Shown here: positions 22,031 through 31,275 of the stretch, piece after piece
How positions within the stretch are numbered: the first letter of the stretch is position 1
Layout of the letters: each line of letters opens with the position of its first letter
Assembly (NCBI GenBank): GCA_002633025.1
Contig: NMRB01001303.1
Coordinates: forward strand, 1 to 64,000
Length of the DNA: 64,000 bases
Source: Notospermus geniculatus
Lineage: Eukaryota > Nemertea > Pilidiophora > Heteronemertea > Lineidae
Direction: 5' to 3'
The notes under the pieces: model-generated
What the model was told of the DNA's origin: nothing
Databases searched by the model: none
What the model saw: only the letters and a program-made list of their open reading frames with translations
Translations under genes and position numbers: made by a program

Positions 22031-22722
22031 GGAGTATTTATCCCCGGAACGGAATCGGTATTTTTTGCGGAACGGAACAGAAATGAAAATGCGGAAAGCC
22101 GGTGTAACGTTTTTGAGCGTTCTCCTTCTGCGAGTGTTCCCCTGCTATTGTCTGACGGAATAAGCCGCGACTCGGCAATGGAGGACACACAGAGAAACGT
22201 GTCGATCTATCTGCCAGTGTTTCCAGAACAATGGGGGAACACTGACACACGGAAACACTGAAACACTTTACACCTGAACGAACCCATAGAATGAAGTATA
22301 AATTATTGGCAATGAAGCTTTCAACTTTTTGAAAATATATTCGAAAATTATTAAATAAAATATTTAATTCATAGATTTGACGAATAACGGCATAATTACA
22401 TCAACGCATTACTAAAATGACCGCCACGGCTTAAGTGGTCAACGGTGACCACCCTTTCAGTTCTCTGTCATACTTGTGAAACCTGGATTTGCGTTGAAAA
22501 TGTTTACTATAGACATGCGTAATGGTAGAGGGGTGTAGAACCAAAAGGGAAATCATCGTTGACAAAACTCGTTCGATCACGTGTTCTGTTGCTATTTATA
22601 ATATGGTTGGATATTTAAATTGGCTCCGCCATTCCGCCATATCCGGTTTTTGGGTCATTCTGCATTTTCATTTCTATTCCGGTCCGTCAAAAATAACTAT
22701 TCCGTTCCCGGGATAATAACTA
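22031..22722. mobile_element. TIR element with about 70 bp inverted ends
   Basis: GTATTTATCCCCGGAACGG...AGAAATGAAAATGCGGAA at the left is matched, inverted, by TTCTGCATTTTCATTTCT...CCGTTCCCGGGATAATAACT at the right. A lone related end (GTAGTTATTAAGTACGGAAC) occurs at 63,170. No transposase frame was recognised. Confidence 0.65.
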
Positions 22723-22945
22723 CCCATTTCTTTGCAAAGGAGCTGACTGGCGATAGGTATGGCTGACCAGTTGGTTGGAGCAGAGCCAGAGCAGGATGAT
22801 TCAATCCCCATTCGTAAGGGCTACTAAAAACTATCAGTGAATGCAGTGGGCTTGGTAGGGTCAATCATGCAACAAAATTCCTGCTCCGCTACACACGACC
22901 GAATTTCCAAGTTTGGTCAAACAAAAATAGGACGAAATCTATCAT

Positions 22946-23285
22946 GTGCGGATCCAGAGGGGGAGACCGGGCCGCGGCGCCCCGTATTTTTGGAAGACCA
23001 ACAAAAAATGAGTTGATTTTCATTGGAAACGTCAAGAACTTCAAATGCCCCTACAGTTCTTTTAACCTCTTGACTACCAGAGCTCTGTAACCCATCTGTA
23101 CCAGAGCTTTTTTCATGATAAAAATCATGAACCCCAGATGCTTGGAAATCGTGTCTAAGCGCATCTAGAATTCAAAATTTTCTGGGAGAGGTCCCCCAGA
23201 CCCCCGTCGTTGCTTCGCGCCTTCTGCGCTTGCCTTGCGACGGTAACCTGGCCTCCTCTATTCCAAACTCCTGGATCCGCCCCTG
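22946..23285. mobile_element. 340 bp hAT-like MITE
   Basis: The left end GTGCGGATCCAGAGGGGG and right end CTCCTGGATCCGCCCCTG are inverted relatives of the CAGGGGCGGATCCAGG start typical of hAT elements. The flanking 8-mers TCTATCAT and TCTATTCT match at 6 of 8 positions, as an aged hAT target duplication would. Confidence 0.65.
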
Positions 23286-23548
23286 TCTATTCTTCAAAAT
23301 CATGTAGGATGGAATTCATTCCATCCAATTTTCCCGTCAGACACGATCACATTTGTTGGTGGAATTTTTGTTGGTGGAATTTTGTAGTAGGCCTAGTGTG
23401 TACACGATCAAACATTTCATCAATTTGAATATGCTCAATAAAGGCTTACGCGCAGGTTTATACAGTGAAGCCCCAACAGGCCCGGAATCTGAATTTCCCA
23501 AAATTGAATGAATATTTAATTGTGTACAGGGGCATATCGGGCATAGTA

Positions 23549-23697
23549 GGGAGGTTTCGAAATCAAACGATAAACGTAAACGTTAACGACAACTTTATTT
23601 TTGTACCGAAAATGCAATGCAAAATCTGGTTAATGTGGAGTATGAAAAATAACGTTGTCGTAAAGTTTTGGTTTATCGTTTGATTTCGAAACCTCCC
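23549..23697. mobile_element. 149 bp MITE with 27 bp perfect inverted ends
   Basis: GGGAGGTTTCGAAATCAAAC plus GATAAAC (23549-23575) is exactly repeated in inverted form at 23671-23697, with weaker pairing further in (AACGACAAC region). Confidence 0.8.
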
Positions 23698-24385
23698 CAG
23701 TTTCCTCAGTCTGGTTTTGGACATTGCCTGTGTCGGTTCGTTTTCGGCTGGTCGCTTGGGCGATCCCTTTGTATGACTTTTGTGTTTACTACTCGTGTTA
23801 GCATGGTTTCTCCATCTCCGGATATTGCATGCGTTTTAGGTATTTACAAAAAGACTTAAGTATAAGTATCGTACCCAAGTATGTACTTAAGATAAGTACC
23901 ATACCTAAGTCTAATTCACCCAAAATATCAGATACTCACCCAAAATGTCCTACTTCGATCCGCCTCTAGATTTAAGACACGTCAGAGGCTGTCTGTAAGT
24001 TAAGTTCGTCGGCTTGCCGGGCATATTTTACATTCATGCCTTCAAGTGAACGCAGACTACGGCAATGTTAATACGGTACTTAGCTGTGTATGGTACTTAG
24101 GGTTTAGGCATACCAGTCCTATCTTGAGACATTTGATAAATACCGCCTGCGATTTGATTGTCGAACTCATAAGGGTTCTTTTCCTGTCACTGTGGAAGAA
24201 CCCTCACCCTTGATTTTGATTGTCAATTTCCTTTTCGTGTTCAATGCATAATTTATTTTGTTTGTTTCAAACTTCACATTTATAGTTGGCGAATCAGCTG
24301 AGCAGGGTAAATCGGACACAGTCCCTAATTTCTCTACATGGTCCTAACACCCTAACGTTTCTTTGATCTCTAGATCGAACCTTTT

Positions 24386-24777
24386 AAGGGCGGTTTACAC
24401 ATGCAACTTTTCGTATGCAACTTGTTGCATAAACCTGATGAGACCAAAAACGTTGCATGTGTAAACGGGCATGCAACTTGTTGCAACTACATGTAGGCTA
24501 CATGTACCTACTGCAACTTGTTGCATATTTAGGATCCAGATCCTATTTTCAGGTGAAGTTGCAACAAGTTGCACGTCGCTGGTCAATGAGAATACACAGC
24601 CAAAAATCATGGTGACGTCTATTAAAGACAAAATGGCTGCCGAACAAAGGATTCCCGCCAAAATTCCTGCAACTTATCCCACTGGATGTTGCTGTGTGTA
24701 AACGTCACAGGTGGACTGCAACAAGTTGCAGGTTGCAGCAACTTGCAACATGGTGCAACGTGGTGTAAACCGCCCTT
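24386..24777. mobile_element. 392 bp MITE packed with GCAACTTGTTGC palindromes
   Basis: The ends are AAGGGCGGTTTACAC and its inverse GTGTAAACCGCCCTT. Inside, TGCAACTTGTTGCA or a half of it occurs repeatedly in both orientations (about 24419, 24475, 24512, 24560 and 24718). The GC-rich start followed by TTTACAC recalls PIF/Harbinger MITEs. Confidence 0.75.
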
Positions 24778-24799
24778 TAGTAGGAGAGGGTTCTATGAA

Positions 24800-25700
24800 A
24801 CGCCAAAGAACCCTCTTGGAACCCTTTTTTCTTGGAGTGAATGTCGAGGAACATACATGTCGTGAAAGGGAAACTCACCAGGTATGTTACACTATCCCTA
24901 CCGTTTAGATCACCACGCCTCTGCAAGTGTTATTTCCACATGCATTACTGCATGTAATACCGAGCACTTTGCAATGTTTTCATCAGCAGAGAGGCAAACT
25001 TGGGTCATGCAAGCCGAATATTTATCAATAACGCTTACCGAACATAAGAAATGGTCTTGGGTATAAAATCCAATACTGGGTGTCAAAAATGCACAATGTA
25101 ACTGCCCCTCTGCCATAAAATTCCACCATAACAAAATCATCATTTGGAGCGGAATCTTGACGCACTTCCGCATCTCTCCGTCTCTCCAAGTCACCTCCAA
25201 TTTAATTGGAGAGAACGGCGAGAAACAATTGTGACCAGATAATAAGAATATTTTACTGAGGAAAATGTTCATGAAATTTAGCAAACTGTTGACCAGTGCA
25301 TAGATTCTAGTCGTAATGCACACAGGGGGCTGATGTCGCTGAGAATCGTCGATCGTATCACTTGGGAAATTGGAAACCAATATTTCGATGTTGTTATTCC
25401 TGCTTGCGAAACATTTGCGCCTCTACGTATGTACCATACTTTTGTTTTGAAACTGGCATTGATTTTTGGAATGATTTTATTCGCACATTCATATGCCTCT
25501 GCAAATTGTATTGCGTTACATAGGTAGGCATAAACTTTTCTGTGGCATGCCAAAATTTTCATCATTTATATAGCTGTAGGTAGATAGATATCCGGCGCTT
25601 TCGTATTCTAAAGCCAGCAGCACACCAGACAGTATGGCAAATGGTTTAATCGCCACCGATGTTCTCGCCGGCCACCACAGAGGGCGGTACACGTGTTGTG
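24800..25700. other. intergenic, no gene seen
   Basis: Open frames up to 156 codons exist on the minus strand (24910-25380), but they show no recognisable domain and no clear splice borders. Confidence 0.35.
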
Positions 25701-25726
25701 TTGACATTAGAGAGTTTTTGCCCCCC

Positions 25727-25822
25727 CCCCCGAAACGCCAACGCGAACGTCTGTCGTTTTGTTCGGTGCTCTCTTCGTGGCATCCAACAATGGGTTTGGC
25801 AATCGCGTTGGCGTTTCGGGGG
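25727..25822. repeat. hairpin with 20 bp perfect arms
   Basis: CCCCCGAAACGCCAACGCGA (25727-25746) is exactly inverted at 25803-25822 around a 56 nt loop. It is preceded by an extra C tract. Probably a MITE core. Confidence 0.75.
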
Positions 25823-26139
25823 CTTTGCGAAAACTCCTTATTGTCGCCACGGGCGTCGTCCGTCCGTCATTCGGCCGGCCGGCCGCTGTCCATATGGTAA
25901 TCCCCGGGTCTATTAGACCCTCGCTTTTAACAGGTGTAGACAGAAAAAGCCCGGGTGAGACGCGGGTTTTGATGTAGTGTAAACAGGGCTTAAATAACTT
26001 TTTATGGATTAGTATCTTGCATAAATGAACAAAATTCCAGTACAAATGAATATTTATTTCCTTTGTCGATTTCATTTTTACAGTGGATTTCGCATTCTTC
26101 CCAATGCTGTCATTTACGCGCATCATTTACCATTCAAAT

Positions 26140-26425
26140 TACCAGTCATTTACCAATCGTTACTGGTCAAGTGTAGGTTTCCGGTCAATACTGACTAGTA
26201 CTTGACTGGTGTTCGGTTTTCACCCTTCAGCATACCAGCTTTGTAGATTTAAAACACGAGTGGTATTTCATCACATTCACTGGTACGTACTGGCATTTTA
26301 CCGGTCACTAAACCAATGACTGCTATTCACATTTCACACCGGACTGGTATATTTACCACCTGATTGGATTGAATGGTTTGACAGGTATCAACTGGTATAC
26401 CGATCAAAACCATTCAGGAATTTTT
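26140..26425. repeat. ACTGGT/ACCAGT-dense tract
   Basis: ACTGGT, ACCAGT and TACCGGTC-type words recur every 10-30 bp in both orientations over nearly 300 bp with no fixed period. It may be an old element with short internal repeats. Confidence 0.5.
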
Positions 26426-26489
26426 ATAAGGGCTATAAGAAATCACTGATAACATAGAACTTTGGAAAAAGTTCTAAGTAATTTCTTTG

Positions 26490-26760
26490 CAAACACGCTT
26501 ACTCCAGCAAGCACATTTGCAAAGAAATTGCCTGGAACTTTTTACAAGGTTTTATGTTTTCAGTGATCACTTGCAGAGTATAGGCCTACTAATAGTATAC
26601 GGCACGTGTGTCGCTTTTCACCAGCAGAACATTTCCCACAACGAGAATGGTTGTTCTGATCAAAAATCGACAACGGCCCACTTCACCGGAAAAGGGGTAG
26701 TTGGCAATTACCGACGATGTAAACAGAACACTTGATATTTCATGATAGCTTTTCGATTCA
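26490..26760 (-). repeat. inverted copy of the 21.80-22.03 kb repeat
   Basis: Reverse complement relative of 21,801-22,030, sharing AGTGATCACTTGCAGAGTAT, the GAACGACCATTC region and CATCGTCG. The reversed copy suggests the two are parts of one dispersed family. Confidence 0.65.
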
Positions 26761-26877
26761 ACTTCTGCAACCAGGTCCCCAGGATGTATCCTGTCCATGG
26801 TGTCGAGATAGGTTTGTGATGGGCTAACAGATGGCGCCATTTCTTGTCACTTTGGTGTTCAATACGGCAGTATGCGT

Positions 26878-27706
26878 ATAGTAAGGGGGAAAAGGGGCTG
26901 GATGGTGAAAAATCAGAAAGTCTTGTTCTGCGACCGTAAGTTATACAGACTTCAAACTTGCAGGGATGATACATCATAGGGTGGAGACATCACTTTTGGG
27001 TAACATGGAATAATTTCATAGTCATGACCTAATTAAATTAAACAATGGATTTTTCACCCGCAGAAAAATCAGTGAAAATGATGTTATTGGCAAGAATGGG
27101 TAGGCAGTTTAAGCAGGGGCTTCTTTGGATTAAAACCCTAAAATTAAAAAATATATATTTTTATGAAAAAGGGCTGTGAAGAAGACACCACTTTGAGTGT
27201 AAACCATGGATAGAAGGGCCAAATATTCTTGCCGTAATCAGCACACGATAACACTGACATAACACTTCACAGCACCAGACAATGTGGGTCAGGCCTAGGA
27301 AAAGTGACAGGTCCATTCAATTGTTAGTCAATTATCATGTGTTGGACTGGGACCAGAGGTGTTTGCAATCAGGGCTATTGTCACCTTTTCATTCACTGAT
27401 TCACTGTCACTAAGGGCATGGAGAATATAAAATACTACCTCCATGGTAAGGGAGTTACATGGTACATGTCTTACATGTAGGCCTAAGTTCTAAAGTTAGT
27501 ACATGCATGCATGGTCAATAAAGCCCTAATCCCTATCTATATTGAACTCGTCATCAAAAGGTCATGTCAGAAATGGATAAGCCTGGGTTACTGGAGCGTT
27601 TTTCTATTCATTTTTGTTAGGGACATTCCAACCATTACTCATATCCCTTCTTACGGCCGCAGAACTGGACTTTTTCATTTTTCACCTTCCAGCCCCTTTA
27701 CATACA
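26878..27706. mobile_element. region bounded by about 60 bp inverted repeats
   Basis: GGGGCTGGATGGTGAAAAAT...TTCTGCGACCGTAAG at 26.88-26.94 kb is inverted at 27.65-27.70 kb (CTTACGGCCGCAGAACTGGA...). The 0.8 kb between has no recognisable coding sequence. Likely a non-autonomous TIR element. Confidence 0.55.
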
Positions 27707-27765
27707 AAAACGCTGATAGATGTTACACCATGAACCAGTCCAATGTTTGGCAATCATACTTTTAA

Positions 27766-27870
27766 TTAGCACAGCGGGTGAACTATTAATCGTGACGCTG
27801 CGTCGTCGTCCGTTCATTCGTTCTTCTGGTGTATTCACCCAGGTGAGCACATGTTTCATGGTCCTTTTCA
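27766..27870 (-). repeat. 105 bp internally deleted copy of the dispersed family
   Basis: Both family ends are present on the minus strand: TGAAAAGGACC... with GTGCTCACCTGGGTGAA at the start and CACCCGCTGTGCTAA at the finish, with almost no interior. It shows that the two end sequences define one mobile unit. Confidence 0.7.
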
Positions 27871-28042
27871 TTAAATCTGGATATGATATGTATTTCTGTA
27901 TAAATATGCGCATGAAATTTGATGATTTACAAGTTAATTCATTCAGTAACATGTATAGGCCTGTAGTGAATGTACAGCAAATGTACAGTCTCCCTGTCAG
28001 AGGTCGATATCTACGTATAGAGGTCTAATAAATTGGCTTTAA

Positions 28043-28784
28043 GGGCAAGCCGACGTTGTGAATTTTTGGAGCATTGGAAATAAAACATGTCAAAATACCA
28101 TAAAAGTACAAGTTGTATGACGAAAATGAAGGCATCTGCGGGTTCTATCAGTCGAAAAGGAATTGAAAGAGACGGGTCTTAGAATGCACTAATTAGCTAA
28201 TAAGCTGAAACAAAAGACTTGTTGTCGGAACACTTTCCCACGAAATGATACATTTTGAAGGTCAAACACCTTGCTTATAATAAAGTCCGAGGTTTTTTCT
28301 ACCAAGTCCACCCCTTTTGGTAGCAACATTTTCGACAGATATAGAGTACTCCACAAGTGAATTTCATGAATGGTGCCAATTAGTCAAAAAACAGGGCGGC
28401 CATATATTGGATCTGGATTTTACTTCCTGGTTCTCTTCTAATGTACTGAGCATGTATGGTGTCTATGAAGTGCTGGTCAAGACACCCTTGCCACCCCAGG
28501 TTCTATGGGTTTGTGACATTGCTGCCACTCCTGAGTGTGTCGTTTACATGCTTCTTCTCTGAGAAAAATGTACCTGTTTTTCATGTTTGGTGAATTTCTT
28601 TGTTATTGATTATGTAATGAAATTAAGCTGTAATTCTTGGGACTTTGCTCATTTTCTGTTTGTAGGCCTATAAAGCACAGTGATCACATTGGACCATAAA
28701 AACAGTCAACTGGAGGTGTCTTCATTGCTTTATGATCGGGGCCTCAATTCAAGCAATATGAAAATGTCAAACGACGGCTTGCCC
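28043..28784. mobile_element. 742 bp TTAA-flanked TIR element
   Basis: TTAA at 28039-28042 and 28785-28788 flank GGGCAAGCCGACGTT and the inverse AACGACGGCTTGCCC (one mismatch). It has no intact transposase. A diverged relative lies inverted at 6758-7090. The target suggests piggyBac or Kolobok mobilisation. Confidence 0.8.
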
Positions 28785-28983
28785 TTAATGATTGGTTCAT
28801 AATCTTCTTCCGTGGTGGAGTCGTGGTTGACAATAGTTGTTATTTGTGTTGCTCTGGATCGGCGTATGTATAGTAGGCTACACTATCTGAGGAGTGGGTG
28901 CGTGTCAAAAGGCCAGCAGTAATGGTACTGCTCCCTCCCTGTTTGTTCCTGAAGTATCGATAGCACAAGATACATGTACAGTT

Positions 28984-29218
28984 CAGCCCCCCCCCCCCCC
29001 CCNNNNNNNNNNGTTCGTAAGGGGGTACTCAAAAATAATTGGCTGGAAATAAATGAGAGGGATTGAGATCTGTGGGATATCACTCGTCACCCGGCAACTA
29101 CCCTGTGTGCACGGTGCAGAAGAGGATTCATTCAGCTTTTGTAGCTTGTGGTAGGAAAAGCTCTTCATCGCTGCAGACAACCAACCAACCAACCAACCAA
29201 CCAACCAACCAACCAACC
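28984..29218. repeat. poly-C, 10 N gap and (CCAA)n microsatellite
   Basis: A C tract at 28986-29002 runs into N at 29003-29012, then unique DNA, then about ten CCAA units at 29178-29218. Frames across it are artefacts. Confidence 0.9.
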
Positions 29219-30480
29219 GGTGAGTAATGCTTCCTTCTTCTCTCGCCTACTCTTTTGCCTTCCCACGTCTTGGCGCACTGCTTCCAACACTGCTTCCGCC
29301 CCACAGGCAAATATCCTGTGAACATCTTTATTGCTTTCAGCATTCTTTTTCTTGTGCCGGAAGCCATCGGCCATCATATTGACCACTTATTGTGCCCAGG
29401 GCGATGTGGTGTACATTGGAAGCCTACTTTCAGTTTGTCTGTGGCGCTCTCGAATGCGGCCATCCTTGTTCATTTTTTTAGAAAGATTCTTACCGATAAA
29501 ATATCATTTCATTAGCGTTACCGTAAATAATATTTAACGATACCCTATTTATGTTAAAAATATTTAAGACCGCACGAAAAGCGCACACGACTGTATTTGG
29601 CAAAGGACTATTTGCCAATGGGTTGTAAAGCTTAATTAGCTGTGGCCTGGAATCGCTCCTCCGCACAGCGTTTTCGAAATCTTCTCAATGAGGGGGTCGC
29701 CACTTCTCCACGGAAAGATGTCGCTGCGACCAAATCAGGCCTTTTCATTGTCTTCAGGACGTCATCTCCGTAGCAATGTGCGGTGCGAGCATGAAGCCAC
29801 AACGTCACGACAGTGTGACGTTGACGGTATGTAACAACGTCACAGTGGAAAAGTGGATACGGTCGCAGCGCCATCAAATGGTAGAAAAAATTAGGCTACC
29901 TCCCCATTGAAAAAGCATCCAACGGATTTGATATAAGACAATATTGCACAGCACGCACCGCAGCCATGAACATGACTGTGCCATCAGGCACACACTCTGT
30001 GCCTGACATGCCTGATGGCCCAAGTATATAGGTCGTAAAGCTGAATTAGCTGAGTCCAGAAGATCGCTGCGCCATTCTGTGGGGGGTGAGCGCGTGGTTT
30101 GAAATCCTCACAATAGGGAATCTGCGTGACAATAGATGGCGCAGGAAGTATAAGGTCCGAATGGCGTACCGACGTCACTTTTTTCTGGTGTTGACGAAGC
30201 GGCGTCAAAACATCTGTGTACATTTTTGTACACAATTTTCCGCGGGATTTTCCCGAAAAGACGTTGTCGATATTGGCATCCTGTAACAAAATAAAGCAGC
30301 GAAGATATATGGAGAAGATATATGGAGATATATGGAGAACATTGAAAATGAAACAGGGCCGTGTAATTTAACATCGAATCAAACTGAGTGGTTTATTTGG
30401 GGGCAAGAAGTAAATGGAAACACTGATAGAAAATATGATTTCTTGGTCGTTGTCAGCTTTACCGGTATTGAAAAATGTTC
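29219..30480. other. intergenic, no gene seen
   Basis: Short frames only. Related phrases (AAGCTTAATTAGCTG and AAGCTGAATTAGCTG, each followed by a similar AT-rich context) occur at about 29,628 and 30,037, suggesting a diverged duplication of a few hundred bases. Confidence 0.4.
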
Positions 30481-30499
30481 TCATCAGCACTAGACAGCT

Positions 30500-30830
30500 T
30501 TGTTATATATATATATATATATCACGATACTTAATAAAGCGCAGTATCCAACCAATGTCTTGGTCGCTCAAAGCGCTGTACAAGAGAATTATATGGAGAA
30601 AGATAGTTATTCATCAAAGGCCTGAGTGAAGAGAAAGTGTTTCAGCTGCTTTTTGTAAATTTCGATGCTGGTGCAGTTGCGGACCTGGTCTGGTAGCTTA
30701 TTCCACAGATGAGGGGCACAAACAGAGAACGAACGGGAGCCGAAGGACTGAAGTCTAGCTTTTGGACAATGAAGGAGGAATTTGTTTGATGAGCGGAGGG
30801 TACGTGGGGTGGAATGCAGGGTCAGTAAGT
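30500..30830. repeat. interspersed repeat with (TA)n tract
   Basis: A (TA)n run is followed by CAAAGCGCTGTACAA and TGCAGTTGCGGACCTGGTCT...TTATTCCACAGATGAGGGGC. The 'tatatagcgct' phrase also occurs in the SINE at 62.64 kb. The sequence resembles a widespread aquatic-animal repeat; exact class not decided. Confidence 0.45.
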
Positions 30831-31150
30831 CNGGTCATGATCTTAATGTGTCAAATGCATGCTCGACAAAACTGTTGAGATCTATCTATTTGAATGATCT
30901 AAGTTACCATGACATACGCATTGAGGCTCGTGCCACACATACAAAATAAGTTGAAGCATGTTACCTCACCTAATGAAGGGTTGTCATGACGCTATAACAG
31001 CGTATTGAACTTCGCAAGAGATGAAAAGAATGGCGGCCATTTTGATCACCGAAGGTTCAACACAGTATACGTCCAGCCCCGGTGTTACCACTGGCTATAT
31101 CGATATATAGGTTGGACAGAACACCAGTGTCATGAAGGTGAGGAGGGGAA
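30831..31150. promoter_or_regulatory. TATA-containing block, inverted duplicate of 44.57-44.87 kb
   Basis: The reverse complement matches 44,570-44,870 over about 300 bp, including CTGGACGTATACT, TAGATCATTCAAATAGATAG and a TATA-like core. On the plus strand it places CTATATCGATATATAGG about 170 bp before the secreted-peptide coding exon, and CATGAAG|GTGAGG could be a leader-exon donor. The promoter role is inference; it may simply be a dispersed repeat. Confidence 0.35.
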
Positions 31151-31275
31151 AAGAGTAATCTCATGCATACTGTGGCACTTTCAATACAATCGTTTTCCTA
31201 GCATTGGCATGGCTTCAAAGGTTTACTACTTTTTAAAAATTAGAATTAAAATTCCTTCCTCACTTTTCAGCAATC

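Noticed and set aside
20842-23967. A single 3.1 kb hAT element between CAGTGGCGGATCGAAG and CTTCGATCCGCCTCT
   Set aside because: The ends match, but flanking 8-mers do not, and the interior is a mosaic of other bounded elements with no transposase.
24910-25380. 156-codon minus frame
   Set aside because: Composition is irregular and no domain, signal or splice border supports it.
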